Source: Dillenia suffruticosa (Eukaryota; Streptophyta; Magnoliopsida; Dilleniales; Dilleniaceae). From it: a stretch of 64,000 nt of DNA. Below the pieces are notes generated by a model. That model ran no database searches. It was not told the DNA's origin and worked only from the letters and a program-made list of their open reading frames with translations. Made by a program: the position numbers and the translations under genes. This document shows positions 9,441-22,000 of the stretch, piece after piece (within the stretch, counting starts at the first letter, position 1; every line of letters begins with the position of its first letter). Where the stretch lies: assembly GCA_033439265.1 (NCBI GenBank), contig JAVTVX010000024.1, forward strand, positions 14,119,001-14,183,000, read 5' to 3'.

Positions 9441-12400
9441 CAAAAAATGAAGATTATATATATATCCACGCATCCTTAAAAAATGACAGGTAGCACTTTT
9501 TAAGTTATTATTTTAACAATCATCGAGTTGTCACTTATATCATGTGACGTGTCAATGAACAAAACTTGATTCTATTGCCCTATAGGTGATTGCGGGGGTA
9601 CCAAGCACAAAACACGCCCACACATAGCAACAGTTAACTAGGCCCATAAGAGCAGACCCACCCAACACCTACTTTGCAAAAGACTGGATAAGCCACAAAA
9701 GATTCTAGATGAATTTTTTTTTTATTACATAAGGATTTGAATTGAAAGGGAAATGTTGTAATCATCATTTCTTGGGGACAAAAAGCATCAAAAAAACATT
9801 TTAGATGATGATGAATCTAAAAGAGTCACGAGGAAAAGAGTTTTCTTAACAAGAGAGGAAAAGGGTTGCGAGGAATCTCTAGTACAAGAAATACCCCCTC
9901 TGATTTGAAAGGGAATTGAAACGATGATCATCATCTTCAACTTTTTTGTATACTGCAGCAAGTGCTTTTGTTTTTTTCAAAATAGTCTCCGAAAGGACGC
10001 AAAAGTACGAAAAGAAAAACATTTGACAAATAAAAATGCCGCAAAAAAAAGCGAGAGAGAATCTGCGTCCGTTACTACAAGGGTCACATTTCTTCCAACG
10101 TAAGCTTTCTGAAATCTTGTAATTGGAGTTGACAATAAAGAATAAAACAAACTAGAATATTATAATAAGAGACGCTAACCGGAAAAGTGAAGATATTTGT
10201 GATTTTGGACTCTCTGCCCAGCTCGTCGCTCAAAAATAATAGATATCTCATATTCTTAAAAAATAATAATCTAACGTGATGCTAAACACATAAACAGAAA
10301 TTTAATATTTAGAGTTTTTGAATATTTCTATTATTGGTTTATCCGTAAGAATTTAGCATCTGTAGTTTAATTTTATTACGCTTGTAACTTTATGTGCATT
10401 GCTACTTAAAATTAGAATTGTGAACAGAATATTAATTATTATTAATCAAAATACAGTATTCTAGCATCCTAAAAAAATTATTTATACCTTTTTTGCTAAT
10501 GTGGAACATAAAATTTTACAAATCACCGTCCTATGGTATCTATCTAGATATATTAATGTTGTCATTGTAAGAAATTGTCTTAGAGGATTAATGCTGGGGA
10601 TGTTCCATGTCCGTTTTGTGTTGGCCATCTTTTCTTCATTGTGAATTCTCTAGAGCCAATTGATTTCACTAACCTTTGTTTGGTGGGTGTGAAAAGGAAA
10701 GGCCTCTCCATTAAGTCACTAACCTTTTTTAATTAGGCATTGGCAGTAAAAAATTACGCTTAAAAAGAAAAACTTTTGTGGGTAAAAAGGTAAATTTATC
10801 TCTTAAACTTTTGAGAATGCTAAATTATAAATTTTAAAAGACAGATTACAAATTAAGGGGGACAGATCATTTTGGGTCAATTCTATACAGTAAAATTACA
10901 GAGAGGGGGGGGGGGGGTTTGCCCCTGCATCCCCTCTCGGTCCGCCCAAGGGTTGGTGGCAGTTTCAGATCTCCACCAATCATTCTACCATCGTCGAAGA
11001 ATGTTGGCATTTAGATGACAATCTATTATTATAGTGCCACTTGAGGAAAAATATAGGTGCATTCAGTATCTCTCTTTTTAGTTGAAAAGTCGGAAGCTTT
11101 CATTCCGTCAAGTTTAAAATTCAGCACTTTCTAATAAACCTCAAGGACACACATAAGATGCTTTTGGCAAAAACAGGCCATGACTTTTAGGATCTTTTAG
11201 ATGATCATCGCATATGTAATGGGCAATTTTGAAACAAAATCAAGGGACAAACACACGGCAATTCAGGGTGAGGAGGTGGGGCAATTCAAAAGGATATGTT
11301 TGGGAGCAAAACATGCATGAGGCCAAGAGGCTATGGACAAATGCAATAAATTAAAAAAAAAAAAAAAACAAAATTTTACTTTCTTGCCAAATGATTATTT
11401 TCTATTTTCCTGCCCAATGTAAATTGAAAAGCTACCGTGCCCGAATTTTCTAAAAAGACTTTACATAGCAAATATTCCAAAATTGAAAAGCATATTATGT
11501 TAGGTTCCTATACGCCTGCAATATTATCATTCTTTTCTGCAAACTCCTGTATCAGTGCTTAGGTATATCATTGCCTTCCAAACCCTTAAGTGTGCAGCAT
11601 AGACTTTTGAGTGTGTGGTAATTGATAAATATACACTATATGTACAAAGTTGAAATTGAATCCCCATCTATAACTCCGTAATCTTTTTTTGTCTATTAAG
11701 TGAAATTCTTGCATTAGACTCATAACCTTTGCTGTTTTGCTATCCACACCTTTTTTGGAATTTCAAGTGTACCTTTTGTATTGCACTTCTTTGAGATAGT
11801 ATTTCTGTTGGGATTTTTCTTTGTGCTTTCAGAGGCCACAACACTGTTTGCTGTCTTACAGGTCTCTTCCTGCAACTTGAGGTTATTGAAAGAAGGATCC
11901 ATGTCTGAGACAAAATGCAGCCTTTCCAAGTGGACTTCAGTTGTTGCAACATTACCCCTCAGCTCCTCATCACTGGTGGAAGAGAAGAACAAACAACTTA
12001 ATCCGCATGCAATGCTTCCTTTGCCCATGCATAGCCCAACAAAAATATTTAAACCGAACTAAGTAGACAACAACCGGATCTTGTTCAAAACAAAGTTCCC
12101 AAAAAAATAAAATAAAATAAAATATAAATATAAATCTAAAGAACACTATCAAGTCCAATATATAATGAGGTGATCGATCAATGATTTATCAATATTTTCC
12201 TGGTCCCACCATGAATCCTCAATTTTCATATAAGAACTTGTAAATTTCATAACAGAACTATGAGACACATTTTGCATTACAATTTTAATAGGTGTAAGCA
12301 TGCATCAAAATGATGTAGGATGGGAAGCCATCAAAATTGCATACCAAATCGAACTCAAGGGTAAGTTTCAAGTCACCGCTTTTTTCTGCCTGCATCATGA

Positions 12401-12981
12401 GCTCTCACTTTCTGAGATTTCTGCTGTGGCATTTTTTCGGAATCCACCAGATTTTGACAGAATCTACATGAGACTCTTTTATTTTGTTGCTAATTTCATT
12501 AATAATTCGTTAATTTCTTTCTTTCTGATTGTTTAGGGTTATTATAGTATAAATATTTCTTATTTGGGTTTTGTTAGATATCTTTTGACATTTTATTATC
12601 GTTCATTTATCTCAACCCTACATGATTTTTCTATCTACGACATAGATTCATTTTTGTAGCTTTTGGATTTGTGTTAAACAAGTTCAACTGGATTTTCATT
12701 TTGCATCAATTGGGATAATAAATTTGATCTAATGAGGAGAGAATCACGTGATATCAATTGGGGTGAAGCAACGAATCTCACAACGATAATTGGAGGTTGA
12801 AGAACATTTGGAATTCATGAGTATTTCCTATGATAGTTACAACAACTTGGAGGGAAGATATGAGATCCACACTTCTAGGGTTTTGGGCAAACATAGATTT
12901 GGGAAAAGAGTGAGAAACATGAAATGGACGGCGCCCATGGTCAATCTACACCAAAACCTACTCATAAAAACTATAGGTATT
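9441..12981. other. AT-rich intergenic DNA, no gene recognised
   Basis: About 3.5 kb without a supported gene. It contains a run of 13 G near 10906-10918 followed by pyrimidine-rich sequence, an A run near 11351-11367, and short open stretches (11720-12028 on -, 12300-12536 on +) with no recognisable domain. Possibly decayed transposon sequence. Confidence 0.6.
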
Positions 12982-13375
12982 TGATGTGGGACAAATTTCA
13001 AATAATTATTGGATTACGCGAGATCAATTCAAGAAAAGGAAACAGGTTCGATAACATTTGATCATGTTAGTCACTTTTTGGCCTTTTAAGTTTTTTTTTA
13101 GTTGATTTTCTAATTTTTCTAGTTTCCAAATTACTTTAGTTTCTTAATTTTTCTAATTTCCAAATTTTTCTAGTTTCTAAATTTCTCTAGTTTTCTGGTT
13201 TTTATAGTTTCCTAATTTTTAGGGTTTGCATTCCCTATAAGTACTTGTAGTGCTTCATTATTTGGAATAAATCATTAATAATATTTCTTTTAGAGTATTA
13301 ATTCTCTTTTGAAAATTCTAGGGTTTTTGTCTTTTTTACAAATCCTATTATCTTCCTTCTATCTCTCCCGTGTTA
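12982..13375 (+). repeat. 5' LTR of the short LTR element
   Basis: 394 bp. It aligns with 14146-14436 but holds about 100 bp more in its middle, where a TTTCTAGTTTCC-like unit is repeated several times (about 13105-13215). It contains the TATA-like word CCTATAAG near 13235. Confidence 0.8.
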
Positions 13376-14145
13376 GGTGGCATCAAAACCAAACTTTTCC
13401 TTGCGATGGCCAACTAGGACAGTGAAAATAGTACTCTTTATGATGTGCTCAGAAAGTTACAAGCCATAACGGCTACAATCCAAACTCTGTCTGCACAAGT
13501 GGAGCAGATAGAAATAGGACTGCAGACACTGTAGGCAAACCAGGGCAATATAGGAGGTGAAGGTGGCACCAGGAAAATCACTCAGGGACCACACGTCAAC
13601 CCTATGCTATCCCAACAATCTCGTAGGGTTTAGACCAACGAGAGTGATTTTTCAAATGAAGGTGTGCAAACTCCAGCGGTGAGTGCTATTTTGGAAAATA
13701 CTAACTATGTTAAGAATTTTGCAACAGACAATGTGAATTTTAGTAGGTTGCAGTCTATATACGACATGGTGCAGTTCACACCAGACTTGGGTCAGACCGA
13801 TTGCATGAGTGGTCTTTATGAGCCCATCAATGATTTTCAATCTTGTTATGGTAGGTTACAAGGTCATTCAATTCTTAAGCTTAGTTGTTTATTTGGGTCT
13901 GATGCATAACCTTTTTATGCCACGGAGAATTTTTCACAGAACAATCCATATAATTACCCAAAAGGGAAAAAGTTCAACATGATTATGGTAGTCATGATTA
14001 CAGCTCTTACAACAGTAGTTGTGTTGATATTTGCCATGCTTAACATATGTTTCTGGGCAAGAAAACCAAAGGAGAGAGTTGAGGATATGAATGCACACAT
14101 TGGAGGCATCACTCAAGGGCAAGTTCTTCTCAAGTAGGGGGGGAC
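13376..14145 (+). pseudogene. gag-like remnant inside the short LTR element
   Basis: Interior between PBS and PPT. A frame from the ATG at about 13406 reads a Gln/Leu-rich helical piece (STLYDVLRKLQAITATIQTL) broken by stops near 13415 and 13530. The longest open stretch is 13664-13909. A helical N-terminus of this kind is common in plant gag proteins, but no diagnostic motif (CCHC, protease, integrase or RT) is visible. Assignment to gag is inference from position. Confidence 0.45.
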
Positions 14146-14436
14146 TGATGTCAGACAGATTTCAAACAATTATTGGACCGCGCGAGATCGATTCAAGAAA
14201 AAGAAAGGGGTCCGTTAACTTTTGATCGTTTTAGTCACTTTTCGGCCTTTTAAGTTTTTTTTTTAGTTAGTTTTCTAATTTTTAGGGTTTGCATTCCCTA
14301 TAAATACTTGTAGTGTTTCATTATTTAGAATACGTCATTAATAATATTTCTTTCAGAGCATTAATTCTCTTTTGAAAATTCTAGGGTTTTGTCTCTCTTG
14401 CAAACCTATAGTCTTTCTTCCATCTCTCCCGTGTTA
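14146..14436 (+). repeat. 3' LTR of the short LTR element
   Basis: 291 bp; aligns with both ends of 12982-13375, including GGGTTTGCATTCCCTATAA and the final TCTCCCGTGTTA. It contains a clean TATAAATA at 14299-14306, the likely core promoter of the repeat. Confidence 0.8.
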
Positions 14437-15313
14437 GTATGGTACTATAATACCTTATTTTTAAGATGATTTGGGAAGAGATGAATTTTTAAATTAGTTG
14501 GATATGTACAATAAGTTTTACAATTGTACTAAAATTTCTGACCCTAGGATAATTAAAACTGTCTTAAATTCAAACAAGAGGCAGAAATATGGTAGAAAGA
14601 ATTGTAAGAAAGTAAAGAAACGAAAAAGTGAAGAATAAATTTTTACTTCCAAGATATGAGCAAAAGCATGTCCCATAAATACCCTGAGGTGTATTGTACA
14701 CCCGAGAGTGAAGATGAATATGAAAATGATCCAAATCGTTTGTGTATGATAGGTTTAATGTTAAATTGGAAACTGAGGAATTGTCTAAGTTTGTTTTTAT
14801 GAAGACCTAACCAATCAAGAAGAAAGTGAATATCAAGCCAAAGAAGAAGAACAAGAAGAAGAAGAGTAAGAACAAGAATATGAGGAACAAGAGAGGAACG
14901 AAGAGGATGATGATTGGGAAGATAACTGAGAAGATTTATGATTTTCTCTCTCTGTTCCTCTTTTTTTTTTTTTTAAAAAAAAAGAACTTTGAAGCTTCTG
15001 CCGGACCAGATAGCAGAGCAGGTTGACTGTAGAAAGGAGATAAGGGGCTACTTGAGCTTTATTGGACTCTTGTGGCTCGGGATGACTTGAAACTTTTGTC
15101 ATTAATCAAGATTGACACTTGAGAGACAATTGAGGACCAATGTTTGATTAATTTGTTTGCAAGTGAAAAGTTCTGCAATTTTTTAAAGGATTACCTTGAT
15201 AAGATCCACGACTAAGAGGAGGAGCTCAGAAGACTCTTTGGTACCATGCCGAGGAGGAAGGATAAATAATAGTTTTAATGACTTCTTTTTTTGTTATTAT
15301 TTAAGGATTACTT

Positions 15314-15356
<43 letters not shown>

Positions 15357-15898
15357 GGTTACATGGTGCAACAATTGCTTGAGAGAATACATGGTGAAAA
15401 ATGTTGCTTGAGTTACTGGCACTTGGTACCAAATATTTATAAAACAAAACATACACCAATTTCATATGAGCATTATCCTAACTATGTATTAAGGTGGCCA
15501 TTCGTATTTTATAAAAGACTTTATTTTCTCATATTTCCGGTATACCCCTATTAAATCTTTATTATTATTTTTAATATACTATATTAACTCTCTATTATTT
15601 TCAACATATTATAATTTAATTTATATTTTCATAATTTAAACCTTATTATATTGTATGAAACTATATGATTAATGTCACAATTGATTATTCGGACATACCA
15701 TTTTTTAACCGCTGGTTAGAAAAAACTTAAAAATATTTACAAAGATAAACACTAGCATTCTCTTGTTATAGAAGAAATTCAAATTTGTAAAAAAATAATA
15801 TTGATAGTATTATAATACATGATTTTGCTTTTTTCTATTCATTTTCCTATTATAATTGATATATAATTTTATATTTGACACTACATTAGATTATATAT
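14437..15898. other. AT-rich intergenic DNA with microsatellite, no gene recognised
   Basis: About 1.46 kb. It holds a purine-rich (GAAGAA) low-complexity stretch at 14815-14935, a T run followed by an A run near 14960-14985, and an (AG)n microsatellite at 15314-15353. Short open frames here are driven by low complexity. Confidence 0.6.
15314..15353 (+). repeat. (AG)n microsatellite
   Basis: About 20 uninterrupted AG units, seen directly. Confidence 0.95.
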
Positions 15899-16102
15899 TG
15901 TCAAGGTGTATATGAGCTGTAAATAGATTAGGAGAATTAGTTTGTAATCCCTTAAATTGAGGGATGCAGTTAGATAGTTTTCCAAATTTAGAAATAATTT
16001 AGTTTTCTATTTTTTTCTTTTGTAATCTATTGTATAATATCATGTATTATCAATTCAAAATACAAGGAAATTCAGAATTCCTTCCTGATATCTGATTTCC
16101 CA
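15899..16102 (+). repeat. 5' LTR of the deleted Copia
   Basis: 204 bp, TGTCAAGGTGTATATGAGC to GATTTCCCA. Pairs with 17884-18086 with roughly 15% difference by eye, so this insertion is older than the Copia at 1316-8463. Confidence 0.85.
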
Positions 16103-16559
16103 AACGGTATCTGAGCCCTAGAGCTTTTTCGGGATTTCTTCTTCTTCAAAAGGCCTTCATTGTTGTAAGTTCTTGTTTCCTTTGGGTTCCTTTTTTCTCC
16201 TACGTGTTCCGGCCTTCATTGCTGTGAATTTCCTTTCTTCACCATGTCAATATCCAAAACCACCATCTCTGGCAATTCTAACCCATCCGAACTCTATTCA
16301 AAAAATTGGAGAATTATTGAATATTTAGGCTTCCAACTGGCTTAATGGGAAGAAGTACCTCAAACAGTCTCAAATTGTCCGAACATACCTGAAGTGCAAG
16401 GGAAGACTTAGTCACTTGTTTGGAACTGGACCAGAAAAAAGGGATCCAGCCTTTGAAGCATGGGATGAGGAAGACTCCATGATTATTCCTGGCTATGGGA
16501 CTCCAAGGATCCAATGATGAGTGACAGATGTATGTTCTTAAGCAAGATTGGTGGCCAAA

Positions 16560-17870
16560 TGGTACACTTAGACTTATAGGGAGGATTATCAGGAGACTTT
16601 TGCTCTAGTTGCAAAAATGAATACCCTGAGATTTCTGTTATCATTGGCTGCTCACTTCAATTGGCAACTCCTGTAGTATGATGTTAAGAATGCATTCCTC
16701 CATGGTGACTTAGATGAGGGGAATCTACATGAACATCCCACCGGGATTTGAGGAAAACACAGGTAACAATGTGTGCAAGCTGAGGAAGACCCTTTATGGG
16801 TTAAAACAATCTCCTAGAGTATGGTTTGGAAAATTTGCAAAAGTCATAAACGAATCTAGGTATTAAACAAAGCTCAGGTGACCAGACTCTTTTCATTAAG
16901 CATTCGGCTACAAGGGGAGTGACTACTCTTCTAATTTTTGTGGATGACATCATAATGACCAGAAATTATAAGAAAGAGAAGTATGAATTGAAGTTGAGGC
17001 TAGTAGAAGAGTTTGAAATAAAGGAACCCGGGAAACTAAAGTACTTCCTCGGTATTAAGGTGGCATACTCCACACAAGGAATCTTCATATCTCAGCAAAA
17101 GTACGTGACTGATTTATTGGCAAAAACAACGAAGATTATGTGTAAGCCGATCTCTACTCCAATGGATCTAAACCATAAGTTAAAAGAAGCTAAAGAAGAA
17201 CCAGCTTTTGCTAAAAGAACGCACCAGAGGTTGGTTGGTAGACTGATATACCTTGCTCACACTCAGCTAGACATAGCATACATTGTGAATGTGAACAGTC
17301 AATTCGTCCCAAGAGAACCTCATCTTCAAACAACCTACAGGGTGCTGCACTGCTTGAAAGGCAATCCGAGGAAAGAAATTTTGTTCAAGAAGAATGACAC
17401 TTTTACTCTAGATGCTTACAACAACATTGTAAGTTCGCAAGTGGATAGAAGAACAACTATAGGGTATTGTGCTTTTCTTTTAGGTAATCTAGTAACGTGA
17501 AGGAGCAAGAAGCAGAATGCAGTGGCAAGGTCATCTGCAGAATCAGGATTCAGCGTTATTGCTCAAAGATTAACTATTTTAGCAGAGGATCATTCTATAT
17601 GATTTTAGAGTCATATGGGAAGGTCCTATGGTGCTCTATTGTGACAACAACTCAGCTATTAATATAGCTCATAATCCTATATAACACGAAAGGACAAAAC
17701 ATATTGAAATTGATAGACATTTTATCAAAGAAAAATTAGAGGAAGAGTTAGTGTGTATGTCCCATGTTCCATCAAAGCGACAATTAGCCGATGATTTGAC
17801 AAAGGGGCTGAACAGTTCAAGTTTCCCTGATGTTATATCCAACCTAGGAATGGAAGACATCAATTCCTTA
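16560..17870 (+). pseudogene. Copia reverse transcriptase and RNase H remnant
   Basis: RT-like text begins near 16570 with [15 protein letters not shown] (about 16678-16725) and [12 protein letters not shown] (about 16790-16825), broken by stops. The frame 16919-17500 (193 codons) is open and reads LLIFVDDII (the catalytic box, Phe-Val-Asp-Asp), KYFLGIKVAYS, QKYVTDLL and TPMDLN, then the connection to RNase H with RRTTIGYCAFL. After a stop at 17500 the RNase H continues in pieces (RSKKQNAVARSSAES, ADDLTKGL near 17785-17810). Not functional as it stands. Confidence 0.85.
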
Positions 17871-17883
17871 GCTTGGGGGGGAG

Positions 17884-18086
17884 GGTCGAGGTGTATATTA
17901 ACTATAAATAGATTAGGAGAATTAGTTTTTAATCCTTTAAATTGAGGGATTCAGTTAAATAGTTTTTCATATTTAGGAATGATTTAGTTAAATATATTTT
18001 CTCTTGTACTCTATTATATAATACCATGTGTTATTAATTCACAATACAAGGAAAATCAAAATTCTTTTCTCATCTCTGATTTCCCA
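17884..18086 (+). repeat. 3' LTR of the deleted Copia
   Basis: 203 bp, aligned with 15899-16102 through GATTAGGAGAATTAGTTT and the common end CTCTGATTTCCCA. The first base pair of the TG start is changed (GGTCGAGG against TGTCAAGG). Confidence 0.85.
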
Positions 18087-19066
18087 CATACATCATTGGA
18101 ACAAGTTTTAAATTATATAATTAATTTGACAATTAATTTTTGCTACTTTCTATTTTTTGATTCTTGTTTGGCAAAAAATTTCAAATATTTAGAAAAATAT
18201 ATATACTAACATCACATCAACATTCTCTTGAACAAATTTATATTTACAATAATAAACAATACAAATTCAAGATAATATTTCAATCCACTACTCAGTTTTT
18301 TTGTTTTCTTCTTTTAACTTTTGTTTTAAGATTTATTTTTTATTCTGGTAGATTTCATTTTCCTTCATTTGCACCTCTTTATTAGAGTTTCATAAAACCC
18401 ACAACAATATCTAATTCTCATAAATGCTGATTCCAAAGCCCACTTGACACACCAAAACACTTGGAATCGGAAGGGACCAGAATGATCCCAATTCCCTCTT
18501 TATGATTCATATAATCCAAATAAGATCTAGGTGATACATAGCATAATTTAAACCGGCTCGAGTCCCAAATTCAGAGCTTCACCTCAAACCCCTCCACTGA
18601 TCAACCTATTTCTTATTCTCTCTCTCCAATTAGGGCTTAGAAGCCATGAACTTCTTTTCCTAATGCCACCTTTCATTAGCATTATACAATAATTTCTTGC
18701 TTCAGTGAATGGGTTGTATTTGTAAATAGACATGTCTCTAATTATGCAACTCTATGTATAGATGTTGCTATCTTGAGACAGCATATGCTCCAATCTGTTC
18801 AAAAAAAAATGCAGAATGAAAAAGCAGGATGATTAGCATGAAGTCTATGCAAATATCCAAGGTGAGAATCTGCAAGTCGGCAGTTGCCAGGTCATACTTC
18901 AAGCGCATGGCAATTTAGCCCTTCGTATACAACACAATGCAGGAAAAATGTCATAGCAAAAAACAAAATCAGGTGTAAAACTTGGCCATGTCGAAAGTGG
19001 TCATCCGAAGATATTATCAAGATAAGATAATGAAGATAGTTTGTAGAGATCTTACAAGCAACAAGC
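18087..19066. other. 3' flank of the helicase gene, no gene recognised
   Basis: AT-rich, about 1 kb. It should contain the 3' untranslated region and polyadenylation signals of the - strand gene ending at 19067, but I cannot place a single convincing poly(A) signal. Confidence 0.5.
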
Positions 19067-22000
19067 TTACACTGACCTCATTTTATGTGATGCTGGGAGC
19101 TGCATTAAATTATTAGGCATGCTATCTGCTTCCAAAGAATGTATTCCATTCTTGGTCCTGCAAGTGCCACTCTCAGCTGATAGTGCTGGTGCAGCAACTA
19201 AAACCTGGGCGTTCTTTATGGACTTCTGGAAAATCCAAAAAAAAAAAAGAAAAAAAAAAGAAGTATAGATAAGAGCACTCATCAAGATACTCTTCCCCCA
19301 CTTTCACCTCAAATTTGAAATCAAACTATGAGCTTCAAGGAAATTCACTGACCTTGACCCATGACATTTTCAGTTCATGGCTCCTTTGGCTTCCATCTTT
19401 TAAATGTTTAACAGACTTTGCAGAATCACTTATCTCCTTTGAAGTACCATTGTTATAATGGGAATCATACTCTACATCATCTTCAGTGATTTTCTGTTCC
19501 AGATTCAATGCTTTAGCAAGGTTTAGCGAGGCTGGAAGCTTAGCTCTCTTACCTTGAATATTGTTGCTCAATGAAAGTCCACCCTTGCATGGCTTGGAAC
19601 TTTGTGATCCAAGATCAATGTCCTTTGGGAACAGTACTCTCATTGTGTCTTCTCTGTGGCAGAGATCTTTGGCATTTATAATGATGGCATCTACACAAGT
19701 AAGTTTATGAACAGCATTTTCTGAGCTTACTATCACCAAGGGATTCTCAATCTTCAAAAGTGCTACAGCAAGCTTATCCAGAAAAGTACAACGCCCCCGC
19801 TTGTTTTTAAGCACTTCACTGAATCCAGATGGCAGATGTGAGACAATATCATCCCTACCAAGCAAATCATAAAGCACTTCAAAATACTTCCTTGAGTTTG
19901 CACAAAGCAAACATATCAAGACTATTAGCCTTACTACCAAAAGTGGATAGTAGTCCATATCTATATTGGAATTCTTGATCCATGCCATTGTATTAGAGCC
20001 ATTTATGAGCAGTTCCATAACATTGCGTGCAATAAAGTTGAAAACATCTCCCGCTGCTGCAGTTTCATTAGTCATCAAACAGGAAAATGGTTTGTCATTC
20101 GAACCCTGGAAAGTCCACCATTCTATGAAAGATGACTTTGTTGTGCAAAAAGATCCCAGGGTAGAAGTCACCAATATCAATAGCCAATCAATAAGATACA
20201 AAAAACAATTAGGAGATATGTGGCTGTGATCACTACTCCAAATAGTGTTATAAGGATCTCTCAGAGTGACAAAGAGACTGAACATCAGAGAATCCTCTTT
20301 AGGAGCTTCAAGTACTTTGCTGCCACCATCAGGAAGATTTAGTCCTGTTATATGGAATTTGAAAGCATCAATCAATGCTTCCCATTTTTTATTTCCTTTA
20401 ACCCATGTTGCAATCATTTCATACATTTCAACAGTAAACTTCACAGATCCAAGCATGATCATGACTACCCGCTCGATGTTTTTATTTTTCAGTTCACAGC
20501 AACAATAGATATTTTTCAGAACTACATCCTTGAGCACATCATTTGAAACTTTGGTCCCTCTGAGGGTAATCATGTCTTCCGTCAATGACTTGCTCCAGTT
20601 CAGAGGAAAAAGATTCTCAAAGATGCTCGTTTCCGATGAATCAAGAAAATTCTGCAGTGCCTTATCATCACTAAATGACTTAAAAAATTTAAAAGAAGTC
20701 AGAAATTTGGCAATTCCAAACATATGCATTGCAGCCATCATTCGGCAAAACAAGGAGACGGAATTCTGGCTAGCGGAGATATGAAGAGTACTTAGCTTTT
20801 CCAGTACCCTCATACCAACCAAAACAACTTCTTTACACCAATAACTTTGAGCAGCAGAAACATACTTAGAAGCATCAATGCTAACCATCGCTTTACTTGG
20901 CTGAACGGATACACCATCAACCATTTTGATCCAATGAGCACTAGGGTTACGTAAATGGTAAATAGTGTTCTGATTATCAAAATGTTTATGCACACCGAGG
21001 TAGTCTAGGCAGAACTCCCCATATGCATCATGATCATTTGCAGCTTGGATTTCAATTTCAGGAGAATGAAGATACTCCAATAAATTTATCATCTTCTCCT
21101 TCCACAAGGTCCAAAAGTGAACCATTGTCTCCACGGAAACTTGGTTTTGGGATATCATGCTCTCTGTGTATCTTGAAGGCTCAGATACCAATCCATTTTT
21201 CCACTTGTAAACTGAGGCATCTAATTTGAGATGAACATCTAGCACTTTCCTAGTAGATAATATCTCACCTCTGAGATTCTGATCTCTCCGAGAGGTGCTC
21301 AAGAGCTTTTGCGTTTCGGAAAGTGTAGTCTCTTGGTCTGATAAGATGTCGGAGTTCTTTGAAGCATACTCAAGAAAAAGATCTGAATGTTTCTTTGCAA
21401 TTGCCTTTGCTCTGGTCAAAAGCTCTTTCTTTTGATCAAAGTTCTTCAAGGGCCAACCAGTACTTCCACATGCCCAAAGGGAGTTAGTGAAGACAAATGA
21501 GAAAATAAGCCTCGATGAATCTTTGAAGCAGCCAGCCTTGTCTAGCAAAGCAGCCTCAAGAAGCTGATCACCTTTATGCCGTGCAATGTCTGCAGCCTCC
21601 ATAAAGTTTCCAGCATCTTCTTCCAATGACAAGAGTTCATCAAAGCAATCCATAGTCTTTAAAAATGAGCGTTTGGATTCCATAGAAGGGAACTTCTTCA
21701 CAAAATACATCATGGATGCATTATCTTGATCCTCATGAAAGTGAAATGCAGCTTCCTTAAGGAAAGCCTCTTCAAGCTTTTCAAGTTCTTGACTTCTTTG
21801 GATAGTGCCATCTAAGGTTCCATTTTCTTTCCATTCCTGGATATATTGCAAACCACCATAAAAGTTTTTGCTTTTGCAGCAAGCACGCAGGCATTTAGAG
21901 TAGTGCTTGCCCTTTGCATAGACTTCGGCTGCAAGTTTATAACATTGTGCCAGAAGGAAACAGTCTCCAGCATCTTCCAGTCCTGATGCTTGGCTGCGGT

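Larger units (their letters stand above)
12982..14436 (+). mobile_element. Short non-autonomous LTR retroelement (~1.46 kb)
   Basis: Two direct repeats (12982-13375 and 14146-14436) both begin TGATGT and end CCGTGTTA. Directly after the first is GTGGCATCAAAAC, a decayed initiator-Met PBS differing from TGGTATCAGAGC only by transitions. Directly before the second is a purine tract AAGTAGGGGGGGAC. Flanks are GTATT and GTATG, a 4-of-5 target duplication. The 770-bp interior has only gag-like fragments and no pol, so it would depend on another element. Size suits a LARD/TRIM-like derivative. Confidence 0.8.
15899..18086 (+). mobile_element. Internally deleted Ty1-copia retrotransposon
   Basis: A 2.2-kb element between LTRs 15899-16102 and 17884-18086. 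A PBS-like CGGTATCTGAGC (16105-16116) follows the first LTR, and a purine tract TTGGGGGGGAGG precedes the second. The interior starts with a gag-like initiator (MSISKTTISGNSNPSELYSK near 16244) and then jumps to reverse transcriptase text, so most of gag, protease and integrase is missing. RT and RNase H follow with several stops. I see no convincing target duplication (TATAT against CATAC). It would have been mobilised only in trans. Confidence 0.85.

Noticed and set aside
10906-10918. Run of G considered as a telomeric or PPT signal
   Set aside because: No telomere repeat (TTTAGGG)n around it and no LTR follows. Simple homopolymer.
11720-12028. 102-codon open frame on the - strand (MGKGSIACGLSCLFF...)
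   Set aside because: No recognisable domain, no neighbouring exons with consistent splice sites, and the opposite strand is open over the same span. Could be a decayed exon, but not supportable.
14826-15026. Lys/Asn-rich open frame
   Set aside because: Pure low-complexity GAAGAA-type sequence, not a gene.
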